In this document: piece after piece, positions 1 to 6,277 of the stretch | Layout: every line of letters begins with the position of its first letter | How positions within the stretch are numbered: position 1 is the first letter of the stretch | Source: an uncultured Collinsella sp. | GTDB lineage: Bacteria; Actinomycetota; Coriobacteriia; Coriobacteriales; Coriobacteriaceae | Reading direction: 5' to 3' | Length of the DNA stretch: 8,827 bases | Assembly (NCBI GenBank): GCA_900551195.1 | Contig: URVD01000064.1 | Span: 1 to 8,827 of the forward strand | Made by a program: the position numbers and the translations under genes | The notes under the pieces: model-generated | Told to the model about the DNA's origin: nothing | The model's input: the letters and a program-made list of their open reading frames with translations, nothing else | The model's database searches: none

Positions 1-46
1 CTCTGAAAGCACTGTTGAATCCGTCCAAATCGGAAAACATATCCAT
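1..46 (-). CDS. Start of an unidentified gene downstream of rpmB (partial, runs off the window)
   Basis: An ATG at 46 (minus strand) opens a frame with no stop to the window edge. It gives 15 complete codons, beginning MDMFSDLDGFNSAFR. It starts 26 bases after the rpmB stop on the same strand, so it is probably co-transcribed with rpmB. A second in-frame ATG lies at 40. No strong Shine-Dalgarno sequence is seen, only CCAAG just before the start. In many Gram-positives rpmB is followed by Asp23-family and DAK2/FakA-like genes, which is a guess at identity from synteny only. The visible residues are too few to assign a family. Confidence 0.4.
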   Translation of the reverse strand, partial: MDMFSDLDGFNSAFR

Positions 47-72
47 CTTGGCGGTTGTTGGTAAGACCTTAT

Positions 73-261
73 TTAGGAGCGCGCAACCTTGCCGGACTTG
101 AGGCAGGTGGAGCAAACGTTCATCTTGCGACGGTGACCATCGACGACGACGTAGACGCGCTGGATGTTGGGGCGGAACTTACGGTTGGTGACGCGGTGAG
201 AGTGGCTGATGGAGCGACCGGCAACGGGGTGCTTACCGCAAACTTCGCAAACTTTGGACAT
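73..261 (-). CDS. rpmB: 50S ribosomal protein L28 (zinc-ribbon form)
   Basis: This encodes a 62-residue L28, a component of the large ribosomal subunit. The protein reads MSKVCEVCGK..., with the family core SHRVTNRKFRPNIQRV near residues 21-36 and the basic stretch VDGHRRKMNVC near 40-50. Cysteine pairs at C5/C8 and C50/C53 mark the zinc-binding (C+) version. Many bacteria also carry a zinc-free paralogue induced by zinc starvation; none is seen here. The ATG at 261 is chosen over upstream in-frame starts because it begins the conserved protein and has a strong AAGGAGGG ribosome site at 268-275. It is transcribed away from the pyr operon, with a likely promoter at about 316-324. Confidence 0.96.
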   Translation of the reverse strand: MSKVCEVCGKHPVAGRSISHSHRVTNRKFRPNIQRVYVVVDGHRRKMNVCSTCLKSGKVARS

Positions 262-315
262 AACTGACCCTCCTTGGGCGACAAACGAACATGTCGCGTT
301 AACAAACAAGCCTGA

Positions 316-324
316 ACTATAGCA
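316..324 (-). promoter_or_regulatory. Candidate promoter of rpmB (extended -10)
   Basis: On the minus strand the sequence TGCTATAGT forms a good extended -10 element, with hexamer TATAGT at 316-321 and TG at 323-324. Transcription would start near 309, leaving a leader of about 48 bases before the rpmB ATG. No convincing -35 hexamer is present at 16-18 bases, which is tolerable for an extended -10 promoter. The spacer region carries a 7-bp inverted repeat (322-328 / 337-343), described under findings. Confidence 0.45.
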
Positions 325-344
325 CAGAAGCATGTCTCTGTGCG

Positions 345-552
345 CAATCTACACAGAGATATTCCTCTTTTGGCGATAGTGCTCACGCCACGGCCCTGGA
401 CGTAGATCCGATTTGCGTGCAGCAGAGGGGATTATGCCAGCTCGTGCGTGCGTTTTCAAGCTCGTCCCACAAATATATATAGGTTTATGGAGCGCCTGCG
501 CCCGTTTACGGATTGCCCTGTATTTATGCTCGCAATTAAGCTCGAGGTTGGC
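345..552. other. Divergent intergenic stretch with no recognised gene
   Basis: This stretch lies between the rpmB promoter region and the pyr leader. I see no coding frame with a ribosome site, no tRNA-like fold and no clear repeat. An AT-rich tract, ATATATATA, sits at 473-481. No -35 hexamer at a good distance supports it as a promoter. Confidence 0.5.
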
Positions 553-558
553 TACACT
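553..558 (+). promoter_or_regulatory. Candidate -10 element for the pyr operon
   Basis: TACACT at 553-558 has the three most conserved -10 bases (T1, A2, T6). It would start transcription near 565, just at the 5' end of the structured leader. The -35 position (about 530-535, TCGCAA) is poor, so the assignment is weak. A TTGACC at 564-569 could instead serve as a -35, but the hexamer it implies near 587 is also poor and would start transcription inside the PyrR-type hairpin. Confidence 0.3.
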
Positions 559-583
559 ATCCCTTGACCATTAAAGGGGTACG

Positions 584-639
584 AGATACCCACATGGAAT
601 TACATAGCTGCCAAAGAGCAGCCCTTCCTGTGGGTGTCT
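584..639 (+). promoter_or_regulatory. PyrR-type RNA hairpin in the pyr leader
   Basis: The leader RNA can form one long hairpin. The lower stem AGATACCCACA (584-594) pairs with TGTGGGTGTCT (629-639) over 11 bp. U595 is bulged, and GGAA (596-599) pairs with UUCC (625-628). An asymmetric internal loop follows (600-606 against 623-624). The upper stem GCUGC (607-611)/GCAGC (618-622) is closed by the hexaloop CAAAGA (612-617). A lower stem, an internal bulge and a short upper stem with a C-N-N-N-G-A hexaloop is the known shape of Bacillus PyrR binding loops, where the loop is typically CAGAGA. The pairing is read from the sequence; PyrR binding is inferred from the shape and from pyrR following directly. 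The 3' arm overlaps the terminator at 631-639. Confidence 0.65.
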
Positions 640-675
640 GGTCCGCTTTAAGCGGTCGGGCATCTATTTTTTTTT
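631..675 (+). terminator. Intrinsic terminator (attenuator) before pyrR
   Basis: TGGGTGTCTGGTCCGCTT (631-648) folds back on AAGCGGTCGGGCATCTA (650-666). The core is the CCGCT/AGCGG stem. Below it are one T-T mismatch and one bulged G, then a lower stem of about nine pairs that includes several G-U pairs. Nine T residues (667-675) follow directly. This is a strong intrinsic terminator placed 40 bases upstream of the pyrR start, so the operon must be read through it. The placement is typical of a PyrR-controlled attenuator. The long-range pairing at 561-576 / 646-660 and the PyrR-type hairpin would both compete with it. Confidence 0.75.
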
Positions 676-693
676 GACTGTGTCAGCAGTCAA
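674..693 (+). promoter_or_regulatory. Hairpin between the attenuator and the pyrR ribosome site
   Basis: TTGACTG (674-680) pairs perfectly with CAGTCAA (687-693) around the loop TGTCAG. It begins at the last two T residues of the terminator and ends 7 bases before the GAGGAAGGAG ribosome site (701-710). It may simply insulate the ribosome site, or it may take part in leader folding. No function can be assigned from sequence alone. Confidence 0.4.
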
Positions 694-702
694 GACATGT
701 GA

Positions 703-1299
<597 letters not shown>

Positions 1300-1303
1300 T
1301 ACC

Positions 1304-2248
1304 GTGGCGTTCAACCATAAGCACCTGATCGACATTACCGAGTACTCCGAAGAGGACATCAAGCTCATCCTCGAGACCGCCAAGGCGTTCTCCGAGGTCA
1401 ATGAGCGTGCGATCAAGAAGGTCCCCACGCTCAAGGGCAAGACCATCGTCAACATGTTCAACGAGCCTTCGACGCGCACCCGCAGCTCCTTCGAGCTCGC
1501 CGAGAAGCGTCTTTCGGCCGACAGCCTCAACTTTGGCGGCTCCTCGACCTCCACGGTCAAGGGCGAGAGCCTCGTCGACACCGTCGAGACCCTCAACGCC
1601 TACAAGATTGATTGCATCGTCGTTCGCGATAAGCACGCCGGTGCTCCCTACATCGTCACGCAGAACTCGCCCGCGAGCGTCATCTGCGCCGGCGACGGCA
1701 AGCACAACCATCCCACGCAGGCCCTGCTCGACCTGTACACCATCTGGGAGCACAAGGGCGACTTCCACGGTCTTAAGGCCGCCGTCGTCGGCGATATCGC
1801 GCACTCCCGCGTCTGCGGCTCGCTGATCCCCGCCCTTAAGATCATGGGCTGCGAGACCTACGCCGTCGCCCCCGGCACGCTGCTGCCGCCGGCGCCCGAG
1901 GTCCTGTGCTGCGACCACGTGACGAGCGACCTCGATTCGGTACTCCCCGAGCTGGACGTCGTCTACATGCTGCGCGTGCAGCAGGAGCGCCTCGAGGGCG
2001 CTCCGTTCCCGACCATTCGTGAGTACCACAAGCTCTTCGGCCTGACCAAGGACCGCGAGAAGCTCATGAAGCCCGACGCGATCATCTGTCACCCGGGCCC
2101 CATCAACCGCGGCGTCGAGTTCGACTCCTATATGGCCGACCACCCGCAACGCTCCGTCATCCTGGAGCAGGTCTACGCCGGTATCTGCGTGCGTATGGCT
2201 ATCCTGTATCTGCTGCTTGGAGGTGCCGATAATGGCCTTGCTTCTTAA
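1304..2248 (+). CDS. pyrB: Aspartate carbamoyltransferase catalytic chain
   Basis: It condenses carbamoyl phosphate and aspartate to N-carbamoyl-aspartate, the committed pyrimidine step. The 314-residue product has the carbamoyl-phosphate motif STRTR (residues 56-60), the mobile-loop lysine in STVKGES (~86), HPTQ (136-139), GDIAHSR (163-169) and the aspartate-binding motif HPGPINRG (263-270). I chose the GTG at 1304 because GGAGGTGA (1288-1295) then lies at ideal spacing. The GTG at 1292 would overlap that ribosome site and the pyrR stop. No regulatory chain gene (pyrI) follows, so it is likely an unregulated catalytic trimer as in Bacillus. Its end overlaps pyrC by 17 bases. Confidence 0.97.
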   Translation: MAFNHKHLIDITEYSEEDIKLILETAKAFSEVNERAIKKVPTLKGKTIVNMFNEPSTRTRSSFELAEKRLSADSLNFGGSSTSTVKGESLVDTVETLNAYKIDCIVVRDKHAGAPYIVTQNSPASVICAGDGKHNHPTQALLDLYTIWEHKGDFHGLKAAVVGDIAHSRVCGSLIPALKIMGCETYAVAPGTLLPPAPEVLCCDHVTSDLDSVLPELDVVYMLRVQQERLEGAPFPTIREYHKLFGLTKDREKLMKPDAIICHPGPINRGVEFDSYMADHPQRSVILEQVYAGICVRMAILYLLLGGADNGLAS

Positions 2249-3521
2249 GAATGCCCACGTCGTCGACCCGTCCGTCGAGCTTGACGGTGTCGTTGACGTC
2301 CTGATTGACGGCGATAAGATCGCCGAGGTCGGCGAGAATCTCGCCGTCGAGGGAGCCGAGGTCCGCGACCTTTCCGGCAAATATCTCGTCCCCGGCCTGG
2401 TGGATATGCACGTTCACCTTCGCGAGCCCGGCTACGAGGTCAAAGAGGACATCGAGAGCGGCACCCGTGCAGCTGCCAAGGGCGGCTTTACCGGCGTGTG
2501 CGCCATGCCCAACACCGATCCCGTCACCGATAACGGCACCGTCGTGGAGTTCGTCAAGTCCCGCGCTGCCGAGGTCGGCCACTGCCGCGTCTATCCTTCT
2601 GGTGCCATGACCCGCGGCCTTAAGGGCGAGGCCATGTCCGAGATGGGCGATATGGTCGCCCACGGCGCCGTCGCCTTCACTGACGACGGTCGTGGCGTGC
2701 AGGGCGCGGGCATGCTCCGTCGCTGCATGGACTACGGCAAGATGTTCGGCAAGGTCTTTATGAGCCACTGCCAGGACGAGGACCTGGTCGGCCACGGCCA
2801 GATCAACGAGGGCAAGGTCTCGACCCGTCTGGCTCTCGAGGGCTGGCCGGCTGCCGGCGAGGAGCTCCAGATCGCCCGCGACATCGAGATCGCCAAGCTG
2901 ACCGGTGCCAAGCTGCACATCCAGCACATCTCCACCGCCCATGGCCTGGAGCTCGTGCGTGCCGGTAAGGCAGCTGGCGTGCAGGTCACCTGCGAGGCCA
3001 CGCCGCACCACATGTTCCTGACCGAGAACGACCTGGACGAGACCTACAACACCTCGCTCAAGGTCAACCCGCCGCTGCGTACCGACGAGGACGCCGAGGC
3101 TATCCGTCAGGGCGTCATCGACGGTACCGTCGACGCTATCGTCACCGATCACGCTCCCCATACTCCGTGGGAGAAGGCCCGCGAGTTCGAGCTGGCGCCC
3201 TTCGGCATGATCGGCCTCGAGACTTCGCTGTCGCTCGTGCTCACCGAGCTGGTCAACACGGGCAAGATGAGCATGGGTCGCATGGTCGAGCTCATGGCCA
3301 TCAAGCCTCGTGAGATCCTGGGCCTCGACCAGGTTCAGGTCAAGGCGGGCTCTGTCGCCGACCTGACCGTGTTCGACCCCTCCGCAACCTGGACGGTTGG
3401 CGAGGACGGTTACGAGTCGCGCGCCGAGAACTCCGGTTTTGCCGGCCGCACGCTCACCGGTCGTGCCACCGATGTATTTGTCGGTGGCAAGCAGACGCTC
3501 GCCGACGGCTGCATCTGCTAG
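2232..3521 (+). CDS. pyrC: Dihydroorotase, class I
   Basis: It cyclises N-carbamoyl-aspartate to dihydroorotate. The 429-residue length and motifs fit class I (Bacillus/Aquifex-like) enzymes. The metal ligands DMHVHLREPG (H60, H62) are present. The class I aspartate is in FTDDGRG (D151/D152), followed by H179 in MSHCQDED and H232 in HIQHIST. The catalytic aspartate D306 lies in IVTDHAPHTPWEK, and the substrate-binding segment CAMPNTDPVTD is at about 90-100. The ATG at 2232 follows GGAGGT (2219-2224) at normal spacing and lies inside the end of pyrB (17-base overlap), so translation is probably coupled. It is followed by the only sizeable gap within the operon. Confidence 0.97.
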   Translation: MALLLKNAHVVDPSVELDGVVDVLIDGDKIAEVGENLAVEGAEVRDLSGKYLVPGLVDMHVHLREPGYEVKEDIESGTRAAAKGGFTGVCAMPNTDPVTDNGTVVEFVKSRAAEVGHCRVYPSGAMTRGLKGEAMSEMGDMVAHGAVAFTDDGRGVQGAGMLRRCMDYGKMFGKVFMSHCQDEDLVGHGQINEGKVSTRLALEGWPAAGEELQIARDIEIAKLTGAKLHIQHISTAHGLELVRAGKAAGVQVTCEATPHHMFLTENDLDETYNTSLKVNPPLRTDEDAEAIRQGVIDGTVDAIVTDHAPHTPWEKAREFELAPFGMIGLETSLSLVLTELVNTGKMSMGRMVELMAIKPREILGLDQVQVKAGSVADLTVFDPSATWTVGEDGYESRAENSGFAGRTLTGRATDVFVGGKQTLADGCIC

Positions 3522-3541
3522 CATAGCCTTATCGCTTTTGT

Positions 3542-3566
3542 GCGCGGCGCCCTTGCGGTTCCGCGC
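3542..3566 (+). other. GC-rich hairpin in the pyrC-pyrK gap
   Basis: GCGCGG (3542-3547) pairs with CCGCGC (3561-3566) across a 13-base loop, and TTTCTGTT follows. The shape is that of a weak intrinsic terminator, but the T tract is interrupted and the downstream genes belong to the same pathway. It could be a partial terminator or an RNA-processing and stability element. Confidence 0.35.
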
Positions 3567-3582
3567 TTTCTGTTCGCCTGAA

Positions 3583-3598
3583 CCATGCAACCGCATGG
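3583..3598 (+). other. Small hairpin just upstream of the pyrK ribosome site
   Basis: CCATGC (3583-3588) pairs with GCATGG (3593-3598) around an AACC tetraloop. It ends about 6 bases before the GGAG ribosome site of pyrK (3605-3608). It may influence pyrK translation or protect the message; this is inference only. Confidence 0.35.
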
Positions 3599-3613
3599 GG
3601 GATTGGAGCGTCT

Positions 3614-4405
3614 ATGCCCACACCTTCCACTGCACGCATGCACGACTTCGAGGTCGTCTCGAACAAGGAGATCGCCGAGGGCATCTTCTCGCTCGTAATC
3701 TCGGCCCCCAAGCTTGCAAGTGCGCTCAAGCCCGGTCAGTTCGTGAATATCGCCGTTCCCGGCGATGCTTCCTCGCTGCTTCGCGTGCCCCTGAGCTTCT
3801 ATCGCGCCGACGCCCAGGCCGGCACCGTCGAGCTGTGGTACGCCGTCGTGGGCGACGACACCCGCCGTCTGTCGCAGATGGCCCCCGGTTCCACTTCTAA
3901 CCTGCTGGGCCCTGGCGGCCGCGGCTGGCTTGTTCCCGAGGGCACCAGGAAGGCGCTGCTCGTTGCGGGCGGCATCGGTGTTCCGCCCGTGCTGTGCCTT
4001 GCCGGCATGCTCGTCGAGCAGGGTGTGGCCGTCGACGTGTGCCTGGGCTTTGGCACCGCGTCCAAGGCCGTGGGAGTCGATGAGTTCCGCGCGCTGTGCG
4101 ATACGGTCAACGTGTGCACCGACGACGGCTCGCTCGGCACGCACGGTTTTTGCACCGATCCTGCCGCTGAGCTGCTTGGCGAGGGCGGCTACGACTACGT
4201 CGCCAGCTGCGGCCCCGCTGTCATGATGAAGAAAGTCGCCGCCGCTGCCGCCGAGGCCGGTGCGTACTGCGAGGTGTCCCTCGAGCGCATGATGAGCTGT
4301 GGCTTTGGCGCCTGCAACACCTGCAATGTCGAGACGGTCGACGGTATGAAGGGTGCTTGCATGTGCGGCCCCGTGTTCGATGCTTCCAAGGTGGTGGTCT
4401 TCTAG
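3614..4405 (+). CDS. pyrK: Dihydroorotate dehydrogenase B, electron transfer subunit
   Basis: This 263-residue iron-sulfur flavoprotein passes electrons from the PyrD FMN subunit to NAD+. A ferredoxin-reductase-type FAD domain carries RVPLSFYRAD (residues 57-66). The NAD domain has the glycine motif AGGIGVPPVL (118-127). The C-terminal 2Fe-2S cluster segment has cysteines C229, C234, C237 and C249 (C-x4-C-x2-C-x11-C), followed by GPVFDASKV. A further cysteine, C251, sits where Bacillus PyrK has an acidic residue. The ATG at 3614 follows GGAG at 3605-3608. Its stop overlaps the preferred pyrD start by one base (TAGTG), which implies coupled synthesis of the two subunits. Confidence 0.95.
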   Translation: MPTPSTARMHDFEVVSNKEIAEGIFSLVISAPKLASALKPGQFVNIAVPGDASSLLRVPLSFYRADAQAGTVELWYAVVGDDTRRLSQMAPGSTSNLLGPGGRGWLVPEGTRKALLVAGGIGVPPVLCLAGMLVEQGVAVDVCLGFGTASKAVGVDEFRALCDTVNVCTDDGSLGTHGFCTDPAAELLGEGGYDYVASCGPAVMMKKVAAAAAEAGAYCEVSLERMMSCGFGACNTCNVETVDGMKGACMCGPVFDASKVVVF

Positions 4406-5328
4406 TGGGTACCGTTAACATGGCCGTCGATTTCGGCGGCGTCAAGATGCAGAACCCCATCAACACCGCAGCCGGTACCTTTGGCTACGGTTGGCAGTTC
4501 CAGAATTTCTTCGATGTTTCCCAGCTGGGCGCCATTACCACCAAGGGCTGTGCCGCCGAACCCTGGCCGGGCAACCCTGCGCCTCGCATGGCCGAGATTC
4601 CTGGCGGTATGATCAACTCCGTTGGACTGCAGAACCCCGGTGTCGCCGCCTTTGCCCGTGAGTCCGGCCCGTGGCTCGAGCAGCTGTCCAAGGACGGTTG
4701 CCAGGTCATTTGCCAGGTTGCCGGGCACTCCGTTGACGAGTTTGTCCGCGCACTCGAGATGTATGTCGAGCTGTGCCCCTGGGCTGCCGGCTACGAGATC
4801 AACGTGAGCTGCCCTAATATCGCCGCCGGCGGTGCCGCCATGGGCTCCACGCCCGAGGGCGCCTCTTCCGTTATGGCTGCCTGCCGCAAGGTGACCGATA
4901 AGCCGCTGTTCGTCAAGATGGCTCCGGTCAACGTCGCCGAGATCGCCAAAGCCCTCGAGGCCGCAGGCGCCGACGGACTTTCGGTCATCAATTCCATCCA
5001 GGGCATGGCCATTGACGTGCACACCCGCAAGTCCCGCGTTGCCAAACCCAAGGGCGGCCTTTCGGGTCCACTGTGCCACCACATCGCCGTGCGCATGGTC
5101 TGGGAGGTTGCCCAGGCCGTCGATATCCCCATCAACGGTGTCGGCGGTGTCATGACCGGCGAGGATGCGGCTGAGTTTATCCTGGCCGGCGCCACCTGCG
5201 TGTCGGTCGGCATGGCCAACTTCGTCGATCCGTGTGCTTCGCTTAAGATCGCGCATGAGCTCGAGGCCTGGGCCGAGTCCCAGGGCGTAAAGGACATCAA
5301 CGAGCTGGTGGGTGCTTTCGAATGCTAG
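4405..5328 (+). CDS. pyrD: Dihydroorotate dehydrogenase B, catalytic subunit (class 1B)
   Basis: It oxidises dihydroorotate to orotate using FMN. The catalytic base is the cysteine in NVSCPNI (C136), which is diagnostic of class 1 enzymes; class 2 membrane enzymes use serine. Other family segments are GYGWQFQNFF (~27-36), INSVGLQNPG (~70-79) and the FMN phosphate-binding region GVGGVMTGEDAAEFILAGA (~245-263). With pyrK next to it, this is the NAD-linked PyrD2K2 complex suited to anaerobic growth. I chose the GTG at 4405 because it overlaps the pyrK stop (TAGTG), giving 307 residues. The ATG at 4420 (302 residues) is the alternative, and both lengths fit the family. The stop overlaps pyrF by 7 bases. 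Confidence 0.94.
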   Translation: MGTVNMAVDFGGVKMQNPINTAAGTFGYGWQFQNFFDVSQLGAITTKGCAAEPWPGNPAPRMAEIPGGMINSVGLQNPGVAAFARESGPWLEQLSKDGCQVICQVAGHSVDEFVRALEMYVELCPWAAGYEINVSCPNIAAGGAAMGSTPEGASSVMAACRKVTDKPLFVKMAPVNVAEIAKALEAAGADGLSVINSIQGMAIDVHTRKSRVAKPKGGLSGPLCHHIAVRMVWEVAQAVDIPINGVGGVMTGEDAAEFILAGATCVSVGMANFVDPCASLKIAHELEAWAESQGVKDINELVGAFEC

Positions 5329-6038
5329 AGAATGATGCCCGCGACCGTGTTATCGTCGCCCTCGACTGCGACCGTGAGCGCGCGCTCGAGCTCGCCCACG
5401 AGCTTTCGGGCCATGCCGCCTGGCTCAAGGTCGGCATGACGCTCTATTACGCTGAGGGTCCCCAGATCGTCAAGACCTTTAAGGACCTTGGCTTTAAGGT
5501 CTTCCTCGACCTTAAGTTCCATGACATTCCGCATCAGGTGCGCGGCGCTGCCCGCTCGGCCTCGCTTGCCGGTGCCGACCTGCTTTCGGTCCACGGCCTG
5601 GGCTCGGGTGCTATGCTCGCTGCCTGCCGCGAGGGTGCCGAGGAGGCGCGTGAGGACCGCGCCAAGCTCGTCGCCATCACCGTGCTCACGAGCATGAATC
5701 AGGATGCCTTGAGCGAGATCGGCGTCGAGTCTCCCGTGGCCGAGGAGGCCGCCCGCTTGGCAAAGCTTGCTCAGGCCAACGGCATCGATGGCATCGTGTG
5801 CTCACCGATGGAGGCTCACGACATGCGTGAGCTGCTGGGTCCTGATGCCCTGATCGTGACTCCGGGTGTGCGTCCGGTGGGTGCCGCCCTTGGTGACCAG
5901 TCCCGCGTGGCGACGCCTTCCCAGGCTATCGAGCGTGGCGCAAGCCACATTGTGGTGGGCCGTCCCATCACCGGTGCCGACGATCCGGTTGCCGCCTTTG
6001 ACGCCATCGTCGCCGAGCTGGTCGAAAACGTTGCGTAA
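5322..6038 (+). CDS. pyrF: Orotidine 5'-phosphate decarboxylase
   Basis: It decarboxylates OMP to UMP, the last step of the pathway. The 238-residue length fits the compact (Bacillus/E. coli) group rather than the ~275-residue mycobacterial form. Visible active-site pieces are VALDCD (D15), WLKVGM (K36), the catalytic block DLKFHDIP (D63, K65, D68), VTPGVRP (R184) and VVGRPI (R214). The residues after DIP are HQ instead of the usual NT (see findings). The ATG at 5322 lies inside the end of pyrD (ATGCTAG, 7-base overlap) with only a weak GGTGGGTG ribosome-site-like stretch upstream, so translation is probably coupled. pyrE does not follow. No strong U-rich terminator is seen after it. Confidence 0.96.
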   Translation: MLENDARDRVIVALDCDRERALELAHELSGHAAWLKVGMTLYYAEGPQIVKTFKDLGFKVFLDLKFHDIPHQVRGAARSASLAGADLLSVHGLGSGAMLAACREGAEEAREDRAKLVAITVLTSMNQDALSEIGVESPVAEEAARLAKLAQANGIDGIVCSPMEAHDMRELLGPDALIVTPGVRPVGAALGDQSRVATPSQAIERGASHIVVGRPITGADDPVAAFDAIVAELVENVA

Positions 6039-6083
6039 AAGATTCCCCTAAGTCACCACTTTTGGGTCTCATTAGCACAAAAT

Positions 6084-6141
6084 AGCCCCTGTGCCTGCGT
6101 AAACTTTCCCATCCTTTGTGTGGAATCGCAGGTCAGGGGCT
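6084..6141. repeat. Long interrupted inverted repeat after pyrF
   Basis: AGCCCCTG (6084-6091) pairs with CAGGGGCT (6134-6141). After a short 2-against-1 internal loop, CCTGCG (6094-6099) pairs with CGCAGG (6127-6132). The arms total 14 bp around a 27-base loop, in which TTCC (6106-6109) can pair with GGAA (6122-6125). No T tract follows on the plus strand; on the minus strand only ATTTT follows. It may be a 3'-end stability or terminator element, or a copy of a dispersed palindromic repeat. Confidence 0.5.
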
Positions 6142-6160
6142 TAACTTTGGGCGCAGTATA

Positions 6161-6189
6161 TTGCACTTTTTGCGGGTATCGTCTAACCT
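6161..6189 (+). promoter_or_regulatory. Candidate promoter for mihF-gmk-rpoZ-thiI
   Basis: TTGCAC (6161-6166) and TAACCT (6184-6189) are separated by exactly 17 bases and keep the most conserved positions of both hexamers. Transcription would begin near 6196, giving a leader of about 82 bases before mihF that contains the hairpin at 6205-6236. A near-palindrome GCAGTATATTGC (6153-6164) overlaps the -35 and could be an operator, but that is speculation. Confidence 0.45.
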
Positions 6190-6204
6190 ATGGAGCCGCG
6201 ATTA

Positions 6205-6236
6205 GGCATTTTGTACGTTCTACGTGCTAAAATGCC
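6205..6236 (+). promoter_or_regulatory. Strong hairpin in the mihF leader
   Basis: GGCATTTT (6205-6212) pairs perfectly with AAAATGCC (6229-6236). After a small internal loop (GT against GCT), ACGT (6215-6218) pairs with ACGT (6222-6225) around the three-base loop TCT. No T tract follows (AATTATTG), so it is not an ordinary terminator on the plus strand. It lies between the candidate promoter and the mihF ribosome site, about 30 bases before the latter. It could be a leader regulatory structure or a protein-binding palindrome. Confidence 0.5.
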
Positions 6237-6277
6237 AATTATTGAATCAGATATAACCCAACTATTTGGAGGTACGA

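Noticed and set aside
473..490. ATATATATA tract as a promoter
   Set aside because: No -35 hexamer at a suitable distance on either strand, and it lies too far from either gene start to be preferred.
2199..3596. 465-codon minus-strand open frame antisense to pyrC
   Set aside because: The plus-strand frame has the full set of dihydroorotase metal ligands. The antisense product is low-complexity and unrecognisable.
3397..3900. Plus-strand open frame bridging pyrC and pyrK
   Set aside because: It overlaps two well-supported genes in another frame. Its product is arginine-rich with no motif, and it has no good ribosome site.
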